From positions 1-9,538 of the forward strand of contig JAKQBU010000388.1 in the NCBI GenBank assembly GCA_029573975.1: a stretch of DNA of 9,538 nucleotides, in the 5' to 3' direction. The notes beneath the pieces were generated by a model, which was given only the letters and a program-made list of their open reading frames with translations, had not been told where the DNA came from and did no database searches. Source of the DNA: Planctomycetota bacterium. GTDB lineage: Bacteria > Planctomycetota > Phycisphaerae > Sedimentisphaerales > SM23-30. Made by a program: the position numbers and the translations under genes. Positions within the stretch are counted from its first letter, which is position 1; every line of letters starts with the position of its first letter. Positions 1 to 7,080 of the stretch are shown here, piece after piece.

Positions 1-549
1 GGATATGGTCATCAGGAGCATTCCGTCATTGGTCACCGCCAAATCATTTACCGCAAATGCATCGACGGCCATCCCCGCCGCCTCGGCCAGGATCGCTGAT
101 CCCAGCAGGAATTCCGGTAACGTGGACTCCTGGGAGGTATCTTTCCGCCACAGGCTGTTGTTGGCGATGAAATATACCCAATGGTCCGTACCGGCTGTCA
201 GGGCGGTTATGGCCTGGTCCTGCACCTGGCCCACCGTGAACTTCAACTCAATCTGGCCGTCCGTCTCGACGGAAAACCGATAGACATCCCCATCCTGCCC
301 GCTGCCCAGGCTGCCCTCTACCCCGATTGCCAGAAAATCATCAATAAAATCCAATACCTGGGCCGTTTCCGGTGTGTCATTGCTTTCCTGCTCTGCTACC
401 ACATGATCGGCATAGTCCAGCACGGAAAACGAAACCGGTCTTGGCAGAGACACATAATCAGATAAAACCGGGATCGGGCTCCAACCACAAATGAATAAAA
501 AATAAACCTGTACCTTCCAGAAATGGCTTTGTTTTGGAATTTTCATCAT
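1..549 (-). CDS. Secreted protein with PPC-like domain (5' part only)
   Basis: An open frame runs on the minus strand from ATG at 549-547 (a second ATG follows at 546-544) to the window edge. That gives 183 codons without a stop; the C-terminus lies outside. An AAGG/GGAAGG ribosome site (552-557) sits just upstream. Residues ~12-30 form a hydrophobic stretch (KVQVYFLFICGWSPIPVLS) that reads as a signal peptide. Residues ~53-105 resemble a pre-peptidase C-terminal (PPC) domain: an ESNDTPETAQ motif, then VEGSLGSGQDGDVYRFSV and an alternating hydrophobic strand. In known proteins PPC domains are small beta-sandwich modules of secreted enzymes and surface proteins. Residues after ~110 match nothing I recognise. 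It is divergent from the gene at 869. Export is well supported; enzymatic activity, if any, would lie in the missing part. Confidence 0.72.
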   Translation of the reverse strand, partial: MMKIPKQSHFWKVQVYFLFICGWSPIPVLSDYVSLPRPVSFSVLDYADHVVAEQESNDTPETAQVLDFIDDFLAIGVEGSLGSGQDGDVYRFSVETDGQIELKFTVGQVQDQAITALTAGTDHWVYFIANNSLWRKDTSQESTLPEFLLGSAILAEAAGMAVDAFAVNDLAVTNDGMLLMTIS

Positions 550-868
550 AACCTTCCGCTTTATTTGGCTATTTAGGTAGTTTGGGAAATATAGGGATTA
601 TGTTTGGTCTCCAACTCATCGTTTCAGGATTTTTAACCGTGCCAAAACATAGCGTTCCTTTTTCCACACTTTACTAATTATTGCCATTTTACCAAAATCA
701 GGGCTTAAAGCAAGTTTAGTCAATGCTTTATCCATTAACCACAGTTATTTATATCACTTTTGTTCTACTGGGAATCTCCGTAAAAGAAGAGAAAAAATCC
801 ACTACTTTTTTTCCATTGAAAAACCCGTCTTTCATGGCTAACATGCGGTATAGCAGGAGGTTTAGGCT
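550..868. other. AT-rich divergent intergenic region
   Basis: These 319 bases separate the minus-strand secreted protein from the plus-strand gene at 869 and should hold promoters for both. For the leftward gene, a weak candidate pair on the minus strand is TTGGAG (614-609) and TATATT (593-588), with a short 15-nt spacer, about 40 nt before the ATG. A dyad TAAAGCA-N11-TGCTTTA lies at 706-730 and could be an operator. For the rightward gene only vague TATA-like stretches are seen around 745-755. No RNA gene, riboswitch or convincing small ORF is seen. Confidence 0.45.
706..730. promoter_or_regulatory. Dyad symmetry, possible operator
   Basis: TAAAGCA at 706-712 is perfectly mirrored by TGCTTTA at 724-730 with an 11-nt spacer, inside the divergent intergenic region. 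Its placement between two divergent genes suits a regulator-binding site. However, 7-bp arms in AT-rich DNA can arise by chance, and no regulator gene is present nearby. Confidence 0.18.
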
Positions 869-1222
869 ATGGCCGAGGATCAGGCTGCTGCCGAAAGGGG
901 TGATGGTTCGCCGGAAAAACCGGTCGAAACAGCCCGCGACAAACCAGGCCAGGATGGCCAGAAAATTTCCAGCGAAATCGAGGCTTTCGCAGCCCGGCTT
1001 TCCCAGGAAGAGCGTATGCTTATTCTTTTAAAGAAAGAGCTTTACGATGGAAGTTGGCAGGCAATGAAGACGGACCTGGAAAACCGGCTGACCGGCAAAC
1101 CTTATATTTTCAAGCTGGCTAACCGGATACGTGACGATATGGACCGCATCGCCAGGCTGCAAGCATTTGAGGATGCTCACGGAATCGATCTTAGTGATTT
1201 TGTCAAGCCGCCTCAGCCCTGA
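869..1222 (+). CDS. Small conserved-looking protein of unknown function
   Basis: This encodes 117 aa. The start is well supported: an AGGAGG ribosome site (855-860) lies 8 nt before the ATG. Residues 1-32 are charged and low in complexity (E, D, K, R, P, G), likely disordered. Residues ~33-112 look like a compact helical domain: EIEAFAARLSQEERMLILLKKEL, then LYDGSWQAMKTDLENRLTGKP, then YIFKLANRIRDDMDRI and FEDAHGIDLSDFV. There is no signal peptide or membrane segment, so it should be cytoplasmic. I recall similar small hypothetical proteins in Planctomycetota but no assigned function. The propeller lipoprotein gene follows 150 bp downstream on the same strand, so co-transcription is possible but not close. 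The overlapping +1-frame ORF from 723 has no ribosome site and is rejected. Confidence 0.78.
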   Translation: MAEDQAAAERGDGSPEKPVETARDKPGQDGQKISSEIEAFAARLSQEERMLILLKKELYDGSWQAMKTDLENRLTGKPYIFKLANRIRDDMDRIARLQAFEDAHGIDLSDFVKPPQP

Positions 1223-1372
1223 TGGCTTGGCCTGAGGCTGAACAAACGCCAGCCGGATGTTCCAGCATGGCGTGCTGATATAAACGAGGTAAATGGAACT
1301 TGCCTGAACTTCACAGACTGGTATCCATCAAAATAGGTATTGTAAGTTCCCTGCTGGGGTTTACGGAGGTAC
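1223..1372 (+). other. Intergenic leader with weak hairpins
   Basis: This 150-bp spacer precedes the propeller lipoprotein gene. It holds a stem GCCTCAG/CTGAGGC (1210-1216 with 1232-1238, starting inside the upstream gene) without a following T run, and a 5-bp hairpin CAGCA/TGCTG (1263-1267 with 1273-1277). Neither qualifies as an intrinsic terminator. A GGAGGT ribosome site at 1365-1370 serves the downstream gene. No clear promoter is seen. Confidence 0.3.
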
Positions 1373-2554
1373 ATGGTGTATAAGAAAAATAATAATATTG
1401 GTAAAGGATGTGCATTTTTTACCCCCTGGCCGGGTCTGCTGGCGGTAACGGCCCTGCTTATCTTGATCGGATGTCCGTCCGTACCGGCCCAGTCGAATCC
1501 CGGTCCGGCCAGCCCAAGTGCCGCTCCGCCGCCTCAGCGGGTCGCCGGCATAGCGGTCGAAATGCTGCGGAAGGCCGGTCTCCAGGCCCGATGGGTGGGT
1601 TCGGTACCCCTGGAACGAGACGGTGTGGTTTCGCGCATTTTTTATCGGGGCGGGAGATTGTTTGTCTTGACAGACACCAATACCCTGTTTGCGCTGGATG
1701 CCAAAAGCGGCCTGATCCAGTGGTCCGCGGTAGTCGGATCGCCTCATATCATTTGTTCCCCGGAAAATTTCTTCGAAGAGAACCTGCTGTATATGGTGGG
1801 GAACACGTTTGTCCAGATCCGGCTTGCCGATGGCAAAATCACCCAGCAAATGAATGTCAACTTCCCGGTTTCTACCTCCGTGGCCCGGACGAAAGACCGG
1901 ATTTTCCTGGGCAGCTACGATAAAAAGTTTTACTGTCTGCGGGCCTCCGATGGGATCACATTGTGGCAGACCCTTTGCCCGGCGGAACCGACGGGGACCG
2001 TGACCGTCAGCGGCGATAAGGTCTATTTCGTCTGCAAAGACGATACCTTATACATCTCGAAAACCGATGAACGCAGCCTGGTCTGGAAGGTTCCGACCGC
2101 CGGTGATGTTCCCGGTGTTGCCGTGGCGGAGGACCTCTGCTATTTACCCAGTGCGGATACGGCTCTCTATTGTATCAAACCGGCATCGCAAGAACTGGTC
2201 TGGAAGTATCTGGCTGGCGGCTCGCTGGTGGAACCGCCTCTGCTTACCGCCGGGGCAATCTATCAGCCGCTCAAACATGCGGCTCTTTTGTGTCTCAACC
2301 GAAACGACGGCTCCCGTCGCTGGCAGCTTGCCGACGGGCATAATCTACTGGCGGAAAACGGGATTCTCAGCTATGTCTTTACCCTTAATCGGGAACTGGC
2401 CATCATGAATAACCAGACCGGAAAACGAGAGCTTTCCTTTTACCTGCCCAGCCTGCAATTGTTTGCCTCCAATACCGAAGATTCCTCGATTTTTCTGGCC
2501 GGCAGAGAAGGTACGATATTGGTTCTTATGCCCGCCCAGATAGAGACGAAATAA
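1373..2554 (+). CDS. PQQ-repeat (BamB-like) beta-propeller lipoprotein
   Basis: This encodes 393 aa. A basic N-terminus (YKK) and hydrophobic core at residues ~21-33 lead to a lipobox LIGC with Cys34, so it is probably an exported lipoprotein; cleavage by signal peptidase I after VPA (~39) is the alternative. A P/S/A-rich linker (~35-56) follows. From ~90 to the end are repeated propeller blades of PQQ/BamB type: LFALDAKSGLIQW (~105), FYCLRASDGITLW (~186), LYISKTDERSLVW (~226), LYCIKPASQELVW (~265) and LLCLNRNDGSRRW (~305), plus weaker blades near 140-160, 340 and 375. BamB itself is an outer-membrane-assembly scaffold, but this repeat is common in exported proteins of many roles, so function stays open. 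GGAGG (1365-1369) lies only 3 nt from the ATG; GTG at 1376 (6 nt) could be the true start. purH follows after 23 bp, so they may share a transcript. Confidence 0.82.
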   Translation: MVYKKNNNIGKGCAFFTPWPGLLAVTALLILIGCPSVPAQSNPGPASPSAAPPPQRVAGIAVEMLRKAGLQARWVGSVPLERDGVVSRIFYRGGRLFVLTDTNTLFALDAKSGLIQWSAVVGSPHIICSPENFFEENLLYMVGNTFVQIRLADGKITQQMNVNFPVSTSVARTKDRIFLGSYDKKFYCLRASDGITLWQTLCPAEPTGTVTVSGDKVYFVCKDDTLYISKTDERSLVWKVPTAGDVPGVAVAEDLCYLPSADTALYCIKPASQELVWKYLAGGSLVEPPLLTAGAIYQPLKHAALLCLNRNDGSRRWQLADGHNLLAENGILSYVFTLNRELAIMNNQTGKRELSFYLPSLQLFASNTEDSSIFLAGREGTILVLMPAQIETK

Positions 2555-2577
2555 TTTAGTTTGTTCCAGGAGTAGTG

Positions 2578-4200
2578 ATGAGTAATCCAATTAGAATCAA
2601 GCGTGCCCTGATTTCCGTATCCGATAAAACCGGCGTAGTCCCTTTTGCCAAGGCCCTGGCCGGCATGGGCGTCGAAATCATCAGTACCGGCGGGACCGCC
2701 AAATCCCTGGCAGAGGCGGGAATCCCGGTCATCGGCATTGAAAAGGTCACCGGCTTTCCGGAAATGATGAACGGCCGGGTCAAGACCCTGCATCCCAAGA
2801 TCCACGGCGGCCTGCTGGCCCTGCGTGATAATGCCGAGCATGTCAAGGCCATGCAGGACCACGCTATCACCGGGATTGATCTGGTGTGCGTTAACCTCTA
2901 TCCATTCGAGCAAACCGTCGCCAAACCGGACTGCCCGTTCGAGGACGCCATCGAAAATATCGATATTGGCGGCCCCAGCATGGTGCGTTCTGCCGCCAAG
3001 AATCACAAGTTCGTCACCATCGTGACCAACCCCGATCAATATGATACCGTTCTCCAGCAGATGAAGCAGAACGGCGGGGCCGTCTCGGCGGTCACCCGTA
3101 CGGAACTGGCTCGCCGGGCCTTTGCCCTGACCGCCGCCTATGACTCGGCGATCAGTGCTTATCTGGCCGCCCAGGCCGGCGAAACGTTCCCTCCGCGGAT
3201 TACCATCGCTGCGACCCGGGGTGAAGAGCTTCGGTATGGGGAAAATCCCCACCAGAAAGCGGCATTCTACCGGCTCAATAAAAAAACCGGCGAACCCTGT
3301 GTGGCCAACGCCCAGCAGTTGGGCAGCGGCAAACAGATCAGCTTCAACAATCTCATGGATACCAACGCCGCCTTTGAGCTGGTTAAGGAATTCGATGACC
3401 CGGCTGCCGTGGTGGTCAAGCATATGAATCCCTGCGGTGTCGCGGTCGATCCGGATATCACCGAGGCCTATCGCAAGGCCTATATCGCCGATGTGGTCAG
3501 TGCCTTCGGCGGGATTATCGCCCTCAACCGCCCGGTCACGGAGGAACTGGCCGATGCCATTGCCGAATCGTACCAGCGCTGGGGCAAGGATCTGGGGGCC
3601 GCCGGTTTCTTCGCCGAGGTAATTATTGCCCCGGAGTTTGATCCCCGGGCGGTGGAACTGATCCGCACCCGCAAGCGCTGGGGCAAGGAGGATGTGCGCC
3701 TGCTGGAAACCGGACCGATTGATCGGTCTCTTATCAATCGTGACGAATATGACCTCCGCTACATCGTGGGCGGAATCCTGCTCCAGCAGCGCGACCTCGT
3801 GGCCTGGGAACCGGACCAGATCAAGGCCGTCACCAAGCGGCAGCCGACCGGTCAGGAAATGAGCGACCTGAAACTGGCCTGGACCGTAGTCAAACACGTA
3901 AAAAGCAATACCATTGTGCTGGCGAAGGACAACTCCGTGGTGGGCGTTGGCGCCGGCCAGATGAACCGGGTCGATTCCGGAATGCTGGCCATCCGCCAGG
4001 CCAAAGCGAAGGCCAAAGGCTCCGTCATGGCCTCCGATGCCTTTTTCCCCTTCCCCGACAATGTCACCCAGGCAGCCCAGGCCGGCATTACCTCCATCGT
4101 CCAGCCGGGCGGCTCCAAGCAGGACCAGATGAGCATCGACGAGGCCGACAGGCACAACATCGCCATGATCTTCACCGGCAAACGGCACTTTAAACATTAA
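2578..4200 (+). CDS. purH: Bifunctional AICAR formyltransferase / IMP cyclohydrolase
   Basis: PurH catalyses the last two steps of de novo IMP synthesis in the cytoplasm: formyl transfer from 10-formyl-THF to AICAR, then ring closure. The N-terminal cyclohydrolase (MGS-like) domain spans ~6-200, with SVSDKTG, ISTGGTA, GRVKTLHPKIHGG, VNLYPF and ENIDIGGPSMVRSAAKN. The transformylase domain follows, with RYGENPHQ (~219-226), the KHMNPCG motif whose Lys/His (~281-282) are catalytic in the family, KRQPT, KSNTIVLAKDN, GAGQMNRVDS, ASDAFFPF, QPGGS and the C-terminal RHFKH. At 540 aa it is slightly longer than the ~529 aa of E. coli. AGGAG (2568-2572) is 5 nt from ATG 2578 but only 2 nt from GTG 2575, so the ATG is chosen. 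Two extra segments (~333-347 and ~366-371), each with RWGK, sit in the transformylase domain. An intrinsic terminator follows. Confidence 0.97.
   Translation: MSNPIRIKRALISVSDKTGVVPFAKALAGMGVEIISTGGTAKSLAEAGIPVIGIEKVTGFPEMMNGRVKTLHPKIHGGLLALRDNAEHVKAMQDHAITGIDLVCVNLYPFEQTVAKPDCPFEDAIENIDIGGPSMVRSAAKNHKFVTIVTNPDQYDTVLQQMKQNGGAVSAVTRTELARRAFALTAAYDSAISAYLAAQAGETFPPRITIAATRGEELRYGENPHQKAAFYRLNKKTGEPCVANAQQLGSGKQISFNNLMDTNAAFELVKEFDDPAAVVVKHMNPCGVAVDPDITEAYRKAYIADVVSAFGGIIALNRPVTEELADAIAESYQRWGKDLGAAGFFAEVIIAPEFDPRAVELIRTRKRWGKEDVRLLETGPIDRSLINRDEYDLRYIVGGILLQQRDLVAWEPDQIKAVTKRQPTGQEMSDLKLAWTVVKHVKSNTIVLAKDNSVVGVGAGQMNRVDSGMLAIRQAKAKAKGSVMASDAFFPFPDNVTQAAQAGITSIVQPGGSKQDQMSIDEADRHNIAMIFTGKRHFKH
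3575..3689 (+). repeat. 16-bp direct repeat pair inside purH
   Basis: The 16-bp word AGCGCTGGGGCAAGGA occurs perfectly at 3575-3590 and again at 3674-3689, offset by exactly 99 bp (33 codons). Both copies are therefore read in the same frame and encode RWGK followed by an acidic residue. Both sit where this PurH seems longer than the E. coli enzyme as I remember it. Confidence 0.75.
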
Positions 4201-4240
4201 GCAGTTGGGATTCACCCCGACCTAAATTCACAGATTACTA

Positions 4241-4267
4241 CCCTCCGGTTTGTCCGGGGGGTTTTTT
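4241..4267 (+). terminator. Intrinsic terminator after purH
   Basis: CCCTCCGG (4241-4248) pairs with CCGGGGGG (4254-4261), giving eight pairs including one G:U, around a 5-nt loop (TTTGT). Six T residues follow directly (4262-4267). It starts 40 bp after the purH stop and ends only 17 bp before the next gene's start codon. It therefore probably closes the purH transcript and separates it from the flavoprotein gene. Confidence 0.85.
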
Positions 4268-4284
4268 ATACCGATTTCTATACC

Positions 4285-5472
4285 ATGAATCAGGAACAAA
4301 AAGCATTTGATGTAATTATACTGGGTGGGGGGGCGGCGGGTCTGATGTGTGCCCAGCAGGCCGGTCAGCGAGGCCGAAGGGTCGTGGTGGTGGACCGGGC
4401 CAGGCGGCTGGGTACGAAAATCCTGCTGTCCGGCGGCGGCAAATGCAATTTTACCAACCGCCATTGCAGCGCTGACAATTATATCTCCAGCAATCCGCAT
4501 TTCTGTAAATCCGCCCTGGCGCAATTCGGACCTGCTGATTTTCTGGCCCTTATCGAGAAACACCATATTGCTTATGAAGAACGGGATCATGGCCAGTTAT
4601 TCTGCCGGCGTTCGGCGGAAGATATTGTGCAAATGCTGATCGATCTGTGCCGAGAGCATCCGGTGACCTTTCTGCTGGAATGTTCCGTTCACTCAATCAC
4701 AAAAGAAAATAAGTTTATCATTACTACCAATCAGGGAACTATTGCGGCTGAATCGCTGGTTGTGGCTATCGGCGGCCTTAGTTACCCGCAGGCTGGCGCC
4801 GGTGATTTGGGTTACCAGATAGCCCGGCAATTTGGTCTGGCGGTTACGGCCTGCCGGCCGGGCTTGGTGCCATTGCTGTACCATCCCCCGGAACAGAGTA
4901 TTTTGGCAGAGCTGACGGGAATCTCCGTGGAGGCGGCCGTAACCTGTCGAAATAAAACATTCCGCGAAAATATCCTTTTTACCCACACCGGCCTGAGCGG
5001 CCCGGCCATCCTGCAAATCTCCAACTACTGGCTGCCGGGCGATATCATCGCCATCGACTGGCTGCCGGAAACCGATGTTTATAAACTCCTGCTGGACCGG
5101 AAGCAAACGAACGGTTCCGCCGCCATCCCAAGCATACTTTCCCACTACCTGCCCAGCCGCATGGTCCGCCTCTGGTCCCAGCCGTTCTTTCCGGAAATAC
5201 CCCTGGCCCAGTGTACCCTCTCCCAGTTACGCCGGGCCGCCGACAGCATCAACCGCTGGCCGTTCCAGCCCGGCGGCACCGAAGGCTATGCCAAAGCCGA
5301 AGTCACCCTCGGCGGCATCGACACCGGCGAGTTATCCTCGAAAACATTGGAAACCAAAAAGGTCAAAGGTCTCTATTTTATCGGCGAAGTCCTCGATGTG
5401 ACCGGCCAGCTCGGCGGCTATAATCTGCAATGGGCCTGGTCCAGCGGTTATGCCGCCGGATGTGCGGTTTGA
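4285..5472 (+). CDS. HI0933/BaiN-family FAD-dependent oxidoreductase
   Basis: This 395-aa flavoprotein (YhiN/HI0933/BaiN-like) has a typical length for the family. The N-terminal Rossmann dinucleotide site is VIILGGGAAGLM (~10-21), followed by the acidic end of the second strand at VVVD (~34-37) and the family signature KILLSGGGKCNFTN (~45-58). Further family motifs are SLVVAIGGLSYPQAGAGDLGY (~157-177), LFTHTGLSGPAIL (~231-243), KAEVTLGGIDTGEL (~337-350) and the FAD-closing GLYFIGEVLDVTGQLGGYNLQWAWSSG (~362-388). No signal peptide is present, so it is cytoplasmic. Some relatives are linked to bile-acid reduction or labelled aminoacetone oxidases; the substrate here cannot be told, so no symbol is given. 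The start is set by the Rossmann motif but has no Shine-Dalgarno and lies 17 bp past a terminator. The stop is 4 bp from that of the convergent GT2 gene. Confidence 0.93.
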   Translation: MNQEQKAFDVIILGGGAAGLMCAQQAGQRGRRVVVVDRARRLGTKILLSGGGKCNFTNRHCSADNYISSNPHFCKSALAQFGPADFLALIEKHHIAYEERDHGQLFCRRSAEDIVQMLIDLCREHPVTFLLECSVHSITKENKFIITTNQGTIAAESLVVAIGGLSYPQAGAGDLGYQIARQFGLAVTACRPGLVPLLYHPPEQSILAELTGISVEAAVTCRNKTFRENILFTHTGLSGPAILQISNYWLPGDIIAIDWLPETDVYKLLLDRKQTNGSAAIPSILSHYLPSRMVRLWSQPFFPEIPLAQCTLSQLRRAADSINRWPFQPGGTEGYAKAEVTLGGIDTGELSSKTLETKKVKGLYFIGEVLDVTGQLGGYNLQWAWSSGYAAGCAV

Positions 5473-5476
5473 TTCG

Positions 5477-6496
5477 CTATTTCAATTTTTTCGGCAGCGG
5501 CACCACCCGGCGGCGCAGATTGAAAAACCGTATAAACCGGGAAATGGCATGACAACCCCAAGTCGTAAAGCGGGGATATATAGTAAGTATATATATAAAT
5601 ACTTTATATCGAATCGAAAAAAGATTTTGATATCGTTTTAGAAGAAGCCTTATATTATCCCTGCCATTTTGGAAAAGTAGACCACGTATAGTAATCGATA
5701 TCATATGTTTCAATACTGGTTTAACTTTATTCGACTGGCTAAATTTAGCAGATAGCTCCAAATGCTTATCATAAAAATTCAACATTGTATGCATGCAAAT
5801 CTGTTTTCGCATTAAATAGCGATCTGTTTCGATATGATAGGTTGCCAATGGCACGGACAAAAAACCTATTTTAGGCCAACGATAAGCAATTCTCATCCAC
5901 ATATCGGTATCCTGACCTCTCCGCAAATTTAGATCAAAATAACCTATCTCATCAAATACTTCTTTTTTAATCAATATTGTATCAGTACAAGGCATTATAC
6001 CGGAAAGGACCATTGCAAAATAGTCATTAAAAAACTCTTTGCCTGACAATAACTTTTCTATTTTTGCAGGAATCGTATAGGGACTGCATCGGTTATTGAT
6101 AGAGGAGCGAGTATAGTAATTCGCCCCCATCCATACAAGAGTTTTGTTTCGAGTCACAACTTGAATTTGTTCTTCTAATTTATTGGGCATCCATTCGTCG
6201 TCGGCGTCCAGAAAAGCGATCCATTTACTAGTTGCTCTTTTGATGCCAACATTTCGTGCGGCACTTGCGCCGGCATTATTCTGATAAATATATTGCACTT
6301 GTTGCATGTAATTCTTTAGTATTTCAGCTGTATGATCCGTTGATCCGTCATCAACAATAATTACTTCATTAGCCGGATAGGTTTGTACTAAAACACTCTC
6401 GATAGAACGTCTGATATAAGCCTCTGCATTATATGCGGGAATAATCACAGAAACAGTTTCATCCAAGCGAGAATTATGATTGCCTGTTATTTTCAT
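5477..6496 (-). CDS. GT2 family glycosyltransferase (distal copy)
   Basis: This encodes 339 aa. The GT-A fold region covers ~14-230: VSVIIPAYNAEAYI, VIIVDDGSTDHT, NNAGASAARNVGI and FLDADDEW with the DAD metal/nucleotide-sugar motif. Further on, RRGQDTDMWMRIAYRWPKIG carries the likely D/E catalytic-base region. The C-terminal ~100 residues are basic and partly hydrophobic (FIYILTIYPRFTTW), perhaps a membrane-contacting tail. It should transfer a sugar from a nucleotide-sugar donor to a glycan acceptor at the cytoplasmic membrane; donor and acceptor are unknown. It is a full-length paralog of the gene directly upstream, starting 3 bp after that gene's stop. With no good ribosome site of its own, it is probably translationally coupled. 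Most of the gene is AT-rich, but its last ~30 codons (5477-5575) return to the GC-rich style of the surroundings. Confidence 0.92.
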   Translation of the reverse strand: MKITGNHNSRLDETVSVIIPAYNAEAYIRRSIESVLVQTYPANEVIIVDDGSTDHTAEILKNYMQQVQYIYQNNAGASAARNVGIKRATSKWIAFLDADDEWMPNKLEEQIQVVTRNKTLVWMGANYYTRSSINNRCSPYTIPAKIEKLLSGKEFFNDYFAMVLSGIMPCTDTILIKKEVFDEIGYFDLNLRRGQDTDMWMRIAYRWPKIGFLSVPLATYHIETDRYLMRKQICMHTMLNFYDKHLELSAKFSQSNKVKPVLKHMISITIRGLLFQNGRDNIRLLLKRYQNLFSIRYKVFIYILTIYPRFTTWGCHAISRFIRFFNLRRRVVPLPKKLK

Positions 6497-7080
6497 CTGT
6501 TATCGGGAAACTTCCAATACCCTTTTGCGAATAATTTTCTTTCTCAATTTGAAGGTTCTTACAAACCAAGATATTGAATGTAAAATAATTGTGGTCAACC
6601 TTGGGAAAATAATCAATAACCGAACGTAAAATATATATTTTTTTGGCAAATAAATACCGAATTTCCTTAGAGCATTTTTAATTTCATAAATTCTATCATC
6701 AAATAATGAACTACGAATCCAAGAGCGAATATTTTTCTGTGCACATGGAAGATATTCATCTAATTGCCCATAGTCTCGAGAAAGTTTTATGTGTTTTTTT
6801 ACTAAAGCGGACATTTCTTTAAGACTCTCATATCGTCGTGTGCTACTATCAGGTATGTCCATATGATAGATTGCCATAGGTTCACCGATATACCCGATTT
6901 CCGGCCACCGATAAGCAATACGAAACCAAAGATCTGTATCCTCTCCTCGAAATAGCGACTGATCAAAAAGACCGACTTTTTCGATCACAACTCGATTAAT
7001 AAACATAGTTCCTGTCCAGAAAGTAACTCCCAGTAATTTCCCTCGAAAATAACTTTTGAAGGCTTTAGTATTCAGCAATA
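5575..7080. other. AT-rich island spanning two GT2 genes
   Basis: Hand counts give about 34% GC for 6541-7080 and 18% for 5581-5640, against about 56% for 7081-7440. The flanking purH, flavoprotein and GT4 genes are also GC-rich. The edges lie near codon ~307 of the distal GT2 gene and near codon ~152 of the proximal one, and both frames stay open across them. No transposase, terminal repeat or tRNA marks either edge. I infer imported DNA joined through homologous coding sequence. Confidence 0.6.

Noticed and set aside
723..1031. 102-aa plus-strand frame overlapping the 869-1222 gene
   Set aside because: No ribosome site, low-complexity basic product; the overlapping frame has AGGAGG at ideal spacing.
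1210..1238. GCCTCAG/CTGAGGC hairpin at the end of the 869-1222 gene
   Set aside because: It has a 15-nt loop and no T run, so it does not meet the pattern of an intrinsic terminator.
1300..1382. Short TTG-initiated frame (about 27 codons) running into the propeller gene start
   Set aside because: A leader peptide was considered, but there is no convincing ribosome site and no attenuator-like structure after it.
2440..4215. 591-aa open frame antisense to purH
   Set aside because: It lies entirely opposite a certain gene, its product matches no family I recognise, and GC-rich third positions on the coding strand readily leave the complementary frame free of stops.
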